Assembly: GCF_015751905.1 (NCBI RefSeq)
Contig: NZ_JADOUF010000001.1
Span: 6,510,001-6,574,000 of the forward strand
Source: Longispora fulva
GTDB lineage: Bacteria > Actinomycetota > Actinomycetes > Mycobacteriales > Micromonosporaceae
Length of the DNA stretch: 64,000 nucleotides
Reading direction: 5' to 3'
Under the pieces are notes generated by a model. The model saw nothing but the letters and a program-made list of their open reading frames with translations. It had not been told where the DNA came from and searched no databases. Both the position numbers and the translations under genes were made by a program. Positions 56,898 through 64,000 of this stretch are shown piece by piece. Each line of letters starts with the position of its first letter. The stretch's first letter is position 1.

Positions 56898-58000
56898 TAG
56901 GCTGCGATCTTCGCCGCGACCGCTGCGACCTTGGCCCGGACCGACTCGTCCAGCGGGGCGTAACCGAGCTTGGTCAGCACGGCCTGCCCGTCCTTGCTGG
57001 ACGTGTAGGTCAGGAAGCTCTTGATCAGCGGAGCCTTGTCGGTGTTGCCGGCGGTGCAGACGATCTCGTACGTGACGAGGACCAGCGGGTACGCCTTCGC
57101 CTCGGTCGTGTTGTAGTCGATCTTCAGCTTCAGGTCGTCACCGGTGCCGGCGATCTTGGCGCTCGCGACGGTCGCCGCAGCGGCCTCCGGGGTGAGCGCG
57201 ACGGCAGCGCCGGACGCGTTGTAGACCTTGGCGATCTTCAGGCCCGAGGTCTCCGCGAAGGAGAGCTCGACGTAGCCGATGGAGCCGGTCGTCTTGGCCA
57301 CGTCAGCCGCGACGCCGTCGGAACCCTTGGAGCCGACGCCGCCCGGGGCCTTCCACTCCTTGGCCTTGCCGAACGTCCAGGCGTCCTTGGCCGTGTCGGT
57401 CAGGTAACCGGTGAAGTTGTCCGTGGTGCCCGAGCTGTCCGAGCGGTGCACGGCCTGGATCGCGGTCTCCGGGAGCTTGGCGCCCGCGTTGTCCGCGGCG
57501 ATCGCCGGGTCGTTCCACTTGGTGATCTTGCCGCCGAAGATCCCGGCGATGGTGGCCGGCTTCAGGGACAGGTTGTCGACGCCGTCGACCTTGAACACGA
57601 TCGCGATCGGGCCGGTGACCATCGGGAGGTTGACGGCCTTGCCAGTGGCGCAGCGCGCGTCAGCCGGACCCTGCTCGGTGTCCTTGAGAGCCGAGTCCGA
57701 GCCCGCGAAGTCGGCGGTCTTGGCCGTGAAGCCCTGGATGCCGGCGCCGGAGCCGTTGCCGTTGTACTCGATCTTCCCCGCGGGGCAGGCCGTGGTGTAG
57801 TTCTTGATCCACTCGGCCATCGCGTTCTTCTGGGCGGACGAACCCGCCACAGCCAGGGAGCCGGACGCACACTCGATCTTCGCGGGAGCGGCGGAACCGC
57901 TGGCACCCGGAGCCGGGGTGTTGTCCGAACCACATGCCGTCAGCGCTAGCGTCGCCGTCAGGCCTACGCCGGCGATCATGCCGAGCCGCTGGAGCTTCAC
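56897..58000 (-). CDS. pstS: Phosphate-binding lipoprotein
   Basis: 367 residues from GTG 58000 (GAGAGG 9 bp upstream); a TTG five codons earlier is less likely. The signal peptide ends in the lipobox LTAC. Phosphate-contact motifs include AGSSAQ, GSDSALKD and RSDSSGTTDNF. First gene of the pst operon; PHO boxes lie 84 bp upstream of the start. Confidence 0.95.
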   Translation of the reverse strand: MKLQRLGMIAGVGLTATLALTACGSDNTPAPGASGSAAPAKIECASGSLAVAGSSAQKNAMAEWIKNYTTACPAGKIEYNGNGSGAGIQGFTAKTADFAGSDSALKDTEQGPADARCATGKAVNLPMVTGPIAIVFKVDGVDNLSLKPATIAGIFGGKITKWNDPAIAADNAGAKLPETAIQAVHRSDSSGTTDNFTGYLTDTAKDAWTFGKAKEWKAPGGVGSKGSDGVAADVAKTTGSIGYVELSFAETSGLKIAKVYNASGAAVALTPEAAAATVASAKIAGTGDDLKLKIDYNTTEAKAYPLVLVTYEIVCTAGNTDKAPLIKSFLTYTSSKDGQAVLTKLGYAPLDESVRAKVAAVAAKIAA

Positions 58001-58083
58001 TTCGGTACCTCTCAACGCAGGGAGCCGGTCCTACTCACCGGATGCCTGGGACGTTAGGAGCGCCAGGTTGCGGGTTCCCCGAA

Positions 58084-58105
58084 GTCGGGTGAACGAAGAG
58101 TGAAC
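58084..58105 (-). promoter_or_regulatory. PHO box upstream of pstS
   Basis: Two perfect 11-bp direct repeats on the coding strand, GTTCACTCTTC (58105-58095) and GTTCACCCGAC (58094-58084), the canonical PhoP-binding form. TAACGT (58056-58051) could be the -10 box. The gap to the divergent-side gene holds no other signal. Confidence 0.82.
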
Positions 58106-58178
58106 AGGTCTAGCGCTCAGAGTGACGCCGTGCTGTTGGCGAGATGTATGTCACGTTAACGAGGTCGCGAACCGGTGA

Positions 58179-59654
58179 TCAGGAAAACGACGGAAGTGAC
58201 ACCCTGTCCTCCGCTGGCAACGTGCTGACCAGGGACAACGCCTTCGTGTTCACGTCCCACGCGACCAACGGCCGATAGGTCGGGTCACCCAAACGGACGA
58301 GGACGGTGGCGTTGTCGAGCCAGCCGAGAACGACCGGGGCCGATGGAATCGAGGTGTTCAGGATCTGTTGGACGAGCGCTCCGCGGACCTTTCCCGCCAG
58401 GTCCACGACGACCGTCGCGAACTGCGGAGTGCCATAGCCCTTCTTGACGGGTACCCGCATCGAGCCGGCGTTGCAGCCGCGCACGATCAGGTCCCCGCGC
58501 AGCCACGCCGTGCCGTCCCAGTAGCCGATCCACTTCAGGTCGTCGCCGACGGCGATCGCCCGCACCTGGCGGGGCGCGCCGGTGGGCAGCGGGCCGTCCG
58601 CGGGGCCGGCCGGCTCGGCGTCGGTGGCGCTCGCCGGCCAGACGGACACCGTCGGAGCCCTGCCGGCGATGGTGGGGTCGAGCACCACGAGGTCCGGGCC
58701 GGAGCCGACCGCGACGGACTCCACGTCGTAGGCGACCGGGCGGACGGAGACCGTCGCGACGTCGAACACCCGGGACCGCGCGCCGCCGGCGCTGAGCAGC
58801 CGGCCGTCGGGCAGCCAGGTCAGCTGGCCGTGGTAGCCGCCGACCTCGAACCGGCGGACCGTACCGGTCGGCATGTCGGCGATGAAGATGACCCCGCGCT
58901 GGCCGAACGCCGCCCGGGTGCCGTCCGCCGACAGGGAACTGGGCTGCACCCAGCCGGGGATGGAGGGGTCCAGGTCCTGGAGGAGGCGGTACTCGCCGTC
59001 GGCCCCGAGCGCGTACACCCCCTCGCTGTTGCCGACGATCGCCAGCGCCCTGGGCGTCGGCCGGCCGGCCAGCGTCGGCGCGGAGACCGGCGGGGTGAGC
59101 TGCGCGGGCAGCCCGGTCGACCGCCGGGGCAGCCCCGACAGCACGGCCGGCTCCGGCGCGAACTGGACGAGCTTGGGCAGCGAGGTCGGCGGCGGCTCGA
59201 TCGTCGACTCGGGGGCCGGCGTGAGGCTCACCCGGCTGCTGACGGCGAACAGGCCGGCCAACGCCACGGCCCCGCCGCCGATCAGGAACCGGCGACGCCG
59301 GATCGCCCCGGCGCCGGCCCACGCCGCGGCGGCCAGTTCCGCCGGGGGCTGCACGAAGGCCCGGCCGCGCAGGCCGATCTGCACCGTGTCGCCGTCCGGG
59401 GTGATGGTCAGGTGCGCGCCGTGCGGGTCCTCGCGCCACTCCTGGAGGTTCTGTTCCAGCCGGTGGGTGACGAACGGCAGCCGTCGGCCCTCGGCGAGCT
59501 TCCGCCACCGGGTGGCCAGGTCGCCCAGGGCCTCCCGGAGCGCCTGTTCCGTCTGTTGGTCGTGCCCGACGAACGCGGTCGCGGCTTGACGCAGTGGCCC
59601 GGCATAGGTGGAGACGAAATCCACGTACTCCTCAGGCGGCGACCCCTCCAACAT
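58179..59654 (-). CDS. Membrane-anchored beta-propeller-like protein
   Basis: 491 residues. About 125 cytosolic residues come first, then one membrane helix (about 142-162), then a Pro-rich stretch and a ~300-residue region with WD/YWTD-like repeats (WVQPSSLSADGTRAAFG, LTWLPDGRLLSAGG). The build recalls LpqB-type or sigma-regulator proteins with a cytosolic head, but the head is not a recognised anti-sigma domain. It follows mshD in the same orientation but 42 bp away. Confidence 0.65.
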   Translation of the reverse strand: MLEGSPPEEYVDFVSTYAGPLRQAATAFVGHDQQTEQALREALGDLATRWRKLAEGRRLPFVTHRLEQNLQEWREDPHGAHLTITPDGDTVQIGLRGRAFVQPPAELAAAAWAGAGAIRRRRFLIGGGAVALAGLFAVSSRVSLTPAPESTIEPPPTSLPKLVQFAPEPAVLSGLPRRSTGLPAQLTPPVSAPTLAGRPTPRALAIVGNSEGVYALGADGEYRLLQDLDPSIPGWVQPSSLSADGTRAAFGQRGVIFIADMPTGTVRRFEVGGYHGQLTWLPDGRLLSAGGARSRVFDVATVSVRPVAYDVESVAVGSGPDLVVLDPTIAGRAPTVSVWPASATDAEPAGPADGPLPTGAPRQVRAIAVGDDLKWIGYWDGTAWLRGDLIVRGCNAGSMRVPVKKGYGTPQFATVVVDLAGKVRGALVQQILNTSIPSAPVVLGWLDNATVLVRLGDPTYRPLVAWDVNTKALSLVSTLPAEDRVSLPSFS

Positions 59655-59696
59655 GAGGTTGATACTGGCCGCAACCGGGGGGCAGTGGAAGGGACA

Positions 59697-60608
59697 TCAC
59701 GTGTTTGTAATGCGTTGGAAACCGACGTCGACGGTCCAACGTGAGAAGCCCAGTTTTTCGTACAGCTTCACGGCATTCGGGTTGTCCTCGTCCACGTACA
59801 GCATTGTTTGGGATAGACCAAGATCCCTTAAGTGACGCAATCCGGCGAGGGTGACGGCCTTGCCCAGCCCGAGGCCCTGGGCGTCGGGATCCACGCCCAC
59901 GACATAGACCTCTCCGATCGGCTCTTTCCCGTCGGTGTGCACCTTTGTCCAGTGATACGCGAGCAGTTCGCCGCCGCGCTCGGCGAGCAGGAACCCGGCC
60001 GGCGAGAACCACGGCTCGGCCATCCGCAGATCGAGGTCCGCCCGGGTCAGCCTGCCCTGCTCCGGATGGTGCACGAACGCGCGCGCGTTCACCCGCAGCC
60101 ACGCGTCCTCGTCCCGGCCGGGCTCGAAGGCGCGGATCGTCACCCCTTCGGGCAGGATCGGCGCCTCGATGGGCGCGAACAGCGACCTGCGCATCTGCCA
60201 CAGCGACCGGTACCTCGCGAAGCCCAGCCGGATCGCCAGCGCGCTCGCAGACGGGTGGTCCCCGTGCGCCCACAGCTTCAGCCGGCCCCGGGGGTCGGCC
60301 TCCTCGGCGATCGCGACGGCGGTGTCGACCAGTCGGCGGCCGTGCCCGTGCCGGCGGTGCCCCGGGTGCACGACCAGCTCGGCGGCCGGGCCGTCGACGG
60401 GGTCGCCGGTGTCGACGTGCGCGTAGCCGGCCAGCGCCCCGCAGTCGCGGACCATCGCGTGCCAGCCCGGCGCGCCGGACTTGATCTGAAGAACGACATG
60501 CTCGGACAGGGGGTACGCCCCATCGGTGTTGCCGGCGGCGGCTGCCAGTGCCAGCACCTCGTCGACCTGGTCAGGCGTGAGCCGCGCCTCGCGCGTTACG
60601 GAGATCAC
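59697..60608 (-). CDS. mshD: Mycothiol synthase
   Basis: 303 residues made of two GNAT domains; [18 protein letters not shown] and [22 protein letters not shown] are the two acetyl-CoA loops. It acetylates Cys-GlcN-Ins to make mycothiol, the thiol of actinobacteria. Start GTG 60608 overlaps the glnR stop (GTGA), so mshD is downstream of glnR in one transcript. Confidence 0.95.
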   Translation of the reverse strand: MISVTREARLTPDQVDEVLALAAAAGNTDGAYPLSEHVVLQIKSGAPGWHAMVRDCGALAGYAHVDTGDPVDGPAAELVVHPGHRRHGHGRRLVDTAVAIAEEADPRGRLKLWAHGDHPSASALAIRLGFARYRSLWQMRRSLFAPIEAPILPEGVTIRAFEPGRDEDAWLRVNARAFVHHPEQGRLTRADLDLRMAEPWFSPAGFLLAERGGELLAYHWTKVHTDGKEPIGEVYVVGVDPDAQGLGLGKAVTLAGLRHLRDLGLSQTMLYVDEDNPNAVKLYEKLGFSRWTVDVGFQRITNT

Positions 60609-61318
60609 CGGGCAACGGTAACCGGCTCCGGTGCGATGGCCGGTTCGCGGCTCGACGGCGGGGTGACGAACTTGTAGCCGACCTGGCGGACGGTCCCGAT
60701 CATCGACTCGTACTCGCTGCCCAGCTTGGCGCGCAGCCGACGGACGTGCACGTCGACCGTCCGGGTGCCCCCGAAGTAGTCGTAGCCCCAGACCTCGCGC
60801 AGCAGCTGGTCGCGGGTGAACACCCGGCCCTGGTGCTGGGCGAGGAACTTCAGCAGCTCGAACTCCTTGTAGGTGAGGTCGAGCGGCCGGCCCTTGAGCT
60901 TCGCCGCGTACGTGTCCGGGTCGATCGTCAGCTCGCCGGCCTTGATCAGCCCCTCGCCGGGGGCGACGCCGCCGAGCCGGCCCACGGCGAGCCGCAGCCT
61001 GGCCTCGACCTCGGCCGGGCCGGCGCTGGCCAGCAGCAGGTCGTCGAGGCCCCAGTCGGCGGAGACGGCGATCAGGCCGGCCTCCTCGACCACGGCGAGC
61101 ATCGGGACGCCCAGGCCGGTCGCGTGCAGGAGGCGGCAGGTGGACCGCGCGTCGGCCAGCTCGCGCCGGGCGTCGACGAGCACGACATCGGGGCTCGGAC
61201 CGGACATCAGGGCCCGCACGTCGCGCTCGGCCACCCGGATCGTGTGCGGGAGCAGGTCGAGAGCGGGCAGCACGGGAAGCTGGGCGGTCGTCAGGACCAG
61301 AATCTCCACGTTCGTCAC
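60605..61318 (-). CDS. glnR: GlnR-family OmpR-type nitrogen regulator
   Basis: 237 residues. The N-terminal receiver is atypical ([21 protein letters not shown], without the usual acidic phosphorylation pocket), followed by an OmpR winged helix ([53 protein letters not shown]). This pattern is GlnR, the global nitrogen regulator. CGGAGG abuts GTG 61318, so GTG 61309 (VEILVLTT) is better spaced and may be the real start. Coupled to mshD. Confidence 0.9.
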   Translation of the reverse strand: MTNVEILVLTTAQLPVLPALDLLPHTIRVAERDVRALMSGPSPDVVLVDARRELADARSTCRLLHATGLGVPMLAVVEEAGLIAVSADWGLDDLLLASAGPAEVEARLRLAVGRLGGVAPGEGLIKAGELTIDPDTYAAKLKGRPLDLTYKEFELLKFLAQHQGRVFTRDQLLREVWGYDYFGGTRTVDVHVRRLRAKLGSEYESMIGTVRQVGYKFVTPPSSREPAIAPEPVTVAR

Positions 61319-61381
61319 CTCCGGGCGCTATAAAACGCTACCCCGGCTGCAGTGGCGGGCGGATGCAACGAGAATAACAAG

Positions 61382-62293
61382 GTGACCGCCCCTGACATAG
61401 CCTTGAACGAACCGCCCCGGCGTGCCGGACGCCACACGTCGCGGCAGGCCAGGCGCGAGGCGCTGGCCGCCGGCGAGGTGCGCAGGGTCCCGGTGTACAA
61501 GCTCCGGTCCCTCGTGCTGGCCGGGATCGCCGTGCTGCTCACCGGCGTGCTGCTGGCCGGAGCGCGCCAGAACCACTGGGTGTACGCGGGCGTCCTGCTC
61601 GCCGTCCAGCTCCTGTGCGTCGCCACCTGGATCAGGGCGACGAAGCCGGCCGGCTGGCCCCTCGTCGGCGGGGTGGCCCTGCTCGTCGGGGCCCTGGCCG
61701 ACGTGGGCGCGGTGCTGTGGAGGAGCACGTCCCTGGCCCCGGTGGCCTACGCGCTGGCCTCCGGCTTCCTGCTCGCCGTGTTCGGCCAGCTGGCCCGGCG
61801 CGACGGGCGGGGGCGGCTCACCGAGGCGTTCGCGTCCACTCTGGCCCTGAACGTACTGGTCGTGGGCTATCCGATTGCCCTTATTCTTGTCCGACAGGAC
61901 AGCGGTGCCCGAACGCTGGGCGTGTGCCTCCTCGCGGCCGGCGCCGCCGTGGCCGTCGCGCGGATCGTCGACATCGTTCCGGTCGGCCCCCGACTGGCCC
62001 CCGATGTGCCCCGCCCCCTGCTTGGCCTGCTGCTGGGCATCGCCGCCGGTGTCGGGGTCGCGGTGCTGGCCGCCCAGTTGCGCACGGATCTCCCCGTCCT
62101 GCATGCCGTCCTCCTGGGGGTCGTCACCGCCGGCGCGGCGGTGCTCGCGGACCTGGCCGTCGCGTACTTCGAGGCCGACGAAAGTGGCAGTGAGTGGACG
62201 AACTGGCTAGCCTCGGCGCGGGGACCGGTGACGGCTTTCGCCGTGGCCATCCCCGTCGCGTACGTGGCGAGCGTTCTGATCCAAGGGGTCTAA
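61382..62293 (+). CDS. Polytopic membrane protein, unknown
   Basis: 303 residues from GTG 61382. A basic N-terminal ~40 residues (RRAGRHTSRQARREALAAGEVRR) precedes eight or so membrane helices. Divergent from glnR. Not recognised. Its stop is 3 bp before the next start, so the next gene is probably co-transcribed. Confidence 0.75.
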   Translation: MTAPDIALNEPPRRAGRHTSRQARREALAAGEVRRVPVYKLRSLVLAGIAVLLTGVLLAGARQNHWVYAGVLLAVQLLCVATWIRATKPAGWPLVGGVALLVGALADVGAVLWRSTSLAPVAYALASGFLLAVFGQLARRDGRGRLTEAFASTLALNVLVVGYPIALILVRQDSGARTLGVCLLAAGAAVAVARIVDIVPVGPRLAPDVPRPLLGLLLGIAAGVGVAVLAAQLRTDLPVLHAVLLGVVTAGAAVLADLAVAYFEADESGSEWTNWLASARGPVTAFAVAIPVAYVASVLIQGV

Positions 62294-62296
62294 TCC

Positions 62297-63055
62297 GTGA
62301 AGAGTCATCGACCAGGGGAGCGTCGGGCCGTGCCCAAGGCTGCGAAGATCGCGATCATCGTGCTGGTGGTTCTCGGCGTCGTGGTGGTGGCCGCCGACCG
62401 GGTGCTGGCCGTGGTCGCGGAGAACGTGCTGGCCGACAAGGTCGCCGAGCAGCTCAAGAGCCGCGAGATCACCTCGACCGGCAAGCCGGACGCCACGATC
62501 GAGGGCTTCCCGTTCCTCACCCAGGCCGCTGGCGGCGAGTTCCAGGCGGTACAGGTGCACGCCGCCGGGCTGAAGTCCCAGGGCGTGGCGCTCACCGACC
62601 TCACGGTCCGCGCGACCGGGGTGAAGGCCGACGTGCAGGCGCTGGCCTCCGGCAAGGGCGAGGTGACGGCGGCGAAGGTCACCGGCACCGGCACCGTGCC
62701 GTACTCGTCGATCGCCGGCCTCCTCCAGCAGGCCGACCTGACGATCACGGCCGAGAACGGCCAGATCAAGCTGCGTACCCCGTTCCGGGTCGCCGGGCAG
62801 ACCTTCCGGGTCGTGGCGACCGGCACCGTGGCGCTGGACAACGGCCGGGTCCGGCTCACGGTCACCGACTTCCAGGCCGACGGCGGCGGGCTGCCCCCGG
62901 GCGCCCAGCCGCTGCTGCGGGCTCTGGCCACCCGGCTCTCCCAGGACATCGCGCTGCCGACCCTGCCGTACGACCTGAAGCTCGAGCGGATCGAGACCGG
63001 AAACGACGGACTGACCGTGCACGCGAGCGCACTCAACGTGCCATTGTCGGGCTGA
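62297..63055 (+). CDS. DUF2993/LmeA-like exported lipid-binding protein
   Basis: 252 residues. One N-terminal membrane helix or signal anchor (about 16-36) is followed by a beta-rich domain with IEGFPFLTQAAGGEFQAVQVHA, the DUF2993 hallmark. LmeA of mycobacteria binds phospholipid and supports lipomannan elongation. It starts at GTG 62297, 3 bp after the upstream gene. Confidence 0.85.
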   Translation: MKSHRPGERRAVPKAAKIAIIVLVVLGVVVVAADRVLAVVAENVLADKVAEQLKSREITSTGKPDATIEGFPFLTQAAGGEFQAVQVHAAGLKSQGVALTDLTVRATGVKADVQALASGKGEVTAAKVTGTGTVPYSSIAGLLQQADLTITAENGQIKLRTPFRVAGQTFRVVATGTVALDNGRVRLTVTDFQADGGGLPPGAQPLLRALATRLSQDIALPTLPYDLKLERIETGNDGLTVHASALNVPLSG

Positions 63056-63092
63056 GACCCGCCTCACCCTTCAGTTGGTCCGCCGCCCCTGC

Positions 63093-63098
63093 TAAGGT
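63093..63098 (+). promoter_or_regulatory. TAAGGT -10 box of the leader peptide/sulfurtransferase unit
   Basis: TAAGGT ends 8 bp before ATG 63107; the leader peptide is probably read from a leaderless transcript. Confidence 0.5.
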
Positions 63099-63106
63099 CC
63101 CTGACT

Positions 63107-63181
63107 ATGGCTATGCGGCTCACGAAGCGCCGGGCGATCGACTTGTGTCGAGTCGCCGCCGCGCTGTGTCGCCAGGGCTGA
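63107..63181 (+). CDS. Cys-containing leader peptide (Ms5788A-type)
   Basis: 24 residues: MAMRLTKRRAIDLCRVAAAL followed by CRQG, with Cys at 14 and 21. It lies upstream of the sulfurtransferase gene and matches the small 'RAIDLCRVAAALCR' leader peptides seen in front of sulfur genes in actinobacteria. Stalling at Cys codons would couple translation to cysteine supply. The following 166 bp (63182-63347) hold small stems such as GGCC..GGCC (about 63222-63236) and no gene. Confidence 0.75.
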   Translation: MAMRLTKRRAIDLCRVAAALCRQG

Positions 63182-63347
63182 GTAGACCCGTCTCTTCGAC
63201 GCGGCGCCCCCTGAAGCTGTGAGTCCCGGCCAATGTCGGCCTGATCTCCGTTGTTTCTTTGTGTAGCTGAACCCTGTTTTCCGGCGGGGTCCGGTTGTGG
63301 CGTCGCATCCCCACACCATCTTTCTAGTGCACAAAAGGGGCAACTCT

Positions 63348-64000
63348 ATGAGCCGCGACACCGCGCTCGTCTCCGCCGAGTGGGCGGAGCAGAACCTCGA
63401 CCAGTCCGGTCTCGTGTTCGTCGAGGTCGACGAGGACACCGCCGCGTACGCCACCGGGCACATCCCCGGCGCCGTCCGGCTGGACTGGAAGACCGAGCTG
63501 CAGGACCAGGTCCGCCGCGACTTCGTCGACCAGGAGCAGTTCTCCGCGCTGCTGTCCTCCAAGGGCATCGGCAACGACGACACCGTCATCCTGTACGGCG
63601 GCAACAACAACTGGTTCGCCGCGTACGCCTACTGGTACTTCAAGCTCTACGGCCACGGCGACGTCAAGCTCCTCGACGGTGGCCGCAAGAAGTGGGAACT
63701 CGACGGCCGCCCGCTGACCACCGAGGTGGCCGAGCGTTCGGGCAGCGACTACAAGGCCCAGCCGCAGGACCTGTCGATCCGGGCGTTCCGCGACGAGGTC
63801 ATCAACGCGATCGGCGTGGTCAACCTGGTCGACGTCCGCAGCCCCGACGAGTACGCCGGCCGGCTGCTCGCCCCGGCCCACCTGCCGCAGGAGCAGTCGC
63901 AGCGCGCGGGGCACATCCCGACCGCGATCAGCGTCCCGTGGTCGAAGGCCGCGAACGAGGACGGCACCTTCAAGTCCGACGCGGAGCTGCAGGCGCTCTA
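63348..64000 (+). CDS. sseA: Thiosulfate sulfurtransferase, rhodanese type (3' end beyond the window)
   Basis: 218 residues are visible in an open frame that runs off the window. AAAAGGGG precedes the ATG. The first rhodanese domain (about 1-130: LVFVEVDEDTAAYATGHIPGA, then VILYGGNNNWFAAYAYWYFKL) is inactive-like; the second starts with VNLVDVRSPDEYAG. The active-site Cys of the second domain lies outside the window. Moves sulfane sulfur from thiosulfate to a thiol acceptor. Confidence 0.9.
   Translation, partial: MSRDTALVSAEWAEQNLDQSGLVFVEVDEDTAAYATGHIPGAVRLDWKTELQDQVRRDFVDQEQFSALLSSKGIGNDDTVILYGGNNNWFAAYAYWYFKLYGHGDVKLLDGGRKKWELDGRPLTTEVAERSGSDYKAQPQDLSIRAFRDEVINAIGVVNLVDVRSPDEYAGRLLAPAHLPQEQSQRAGHIPTAISVPWSKAANEDGTFKSDAELQAL

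Noticed and set aside
60605-61318. PhoP or RegX3, given the nearby pst operon and PHO boxes
   Set aside because: The receiver lacks the normal phosphorylation pocket and the sequence follows GlnR; no histidine kinase gene is adjacent.

Overview
The window is very GC-rich actinobacterial chromosome. Start codons are often GTG, genes overlap by GTGA/ATGA, and several genes appear to have leaderless promoters (a TAGGCT-like -10 box a few bases before the start). Mycothiol synthase, a GlnR-type regulator, DUF3073, the tRNA adenosine deaminase-associated protein, XRE/DUF397 pairs and a Cys-containing leader peptide before a sulfurtransferase point to the Micromonosporaceae or a close relative. The genus cannot be fixed from sequence alone.

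Layout. (1) 1-14979, all on the minus strand: one tightly coupled locus reading WXG100-type protein, small unknown protein, PP2C phosphatase, zinc-ribbon/FHA protein, transmembrane Ser/Thr kinase, small FHA-like protein, a 2055-residue membrane-anchored multi-Ig/FN3 protein, MoxR ATPase, DUF58 protein and a TgpA-like membrane transglutaminase cut by the window edge. It looks like a phospho-signalling module wired to surface-protein assembly. (2) 16380-19847: a compact plus-strand biosynthetic cluster made of a BpsA-type branched-chain aminopropyltransferase, a GNAT acyltransferase, an FkbH-like HAD-IIIC enzyme, a stand-alone carrier protein and an S-adenosylmethionine decarboxylase. Polyamine aminopropylation combined with carrier-protein acyl (possibly glyceryl) chemistry is the most novel-looking system in the window. 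(3) 19890-30969: ECF sigma factor with a proline-rich membrane partner, DUF6886, C45-type hydrolase, DUF6230/DUF6114 pair, DUF885 peptidase, tyrA, tadA and its partner, and an XRE/DUF397 pair.

(4) 31044-44359: a 13.3-kb actinomycete integrative and conjugative element (AICE) inserted in the 3' end of a tRNA-Ser(CGA) gene, with 59-bp att repeats. It carries a MazF-type toxin-antitoxin pair, an HAD hydrolase, a GntR regulator with four CTAG-centred operator-like sites over a divergent promoter, a long leader with a boxA-like motif, many small AICE proteins, NUDIX, Spd-like membrane protein, TraB/FtsK translocase, a clt-like repeat cluster, a DUF3987 replication protein followed by 12 GTTGAC/GTCAAC iteron-like repeats and a large dyad, excisionase and tyrosine integrase. 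Paired TGAGACC repeats flank the att core on both sides, and a third copy beside a neighbouring tRNA-Ser(GGA) suggests a lost relative.

(5) 44360-64000: deoD, DoxX-like protein, tRNA-Ser(GGA), SRP RNA, DUF402, SigJ-type sigma factor, and then phosphate and nitrogen functions: ppk2, DUF47/PhoU-like gene with pit, NUDIX/GNAT pair, thiolase, kptA, pstSCAB, a membrane-anchored beta-propeller-like protein, mshD with glnR, membrane proteins, a DUF2993/LmeA-like protein, and a Cys leader peptide before a rhodanese (partial). PHO-box-like 11-bp direct repeats lie upstream of both pstS and the pit operon, so one PhoP-type regulator probably coordinates high- and low-affinity phosphate uptake here.
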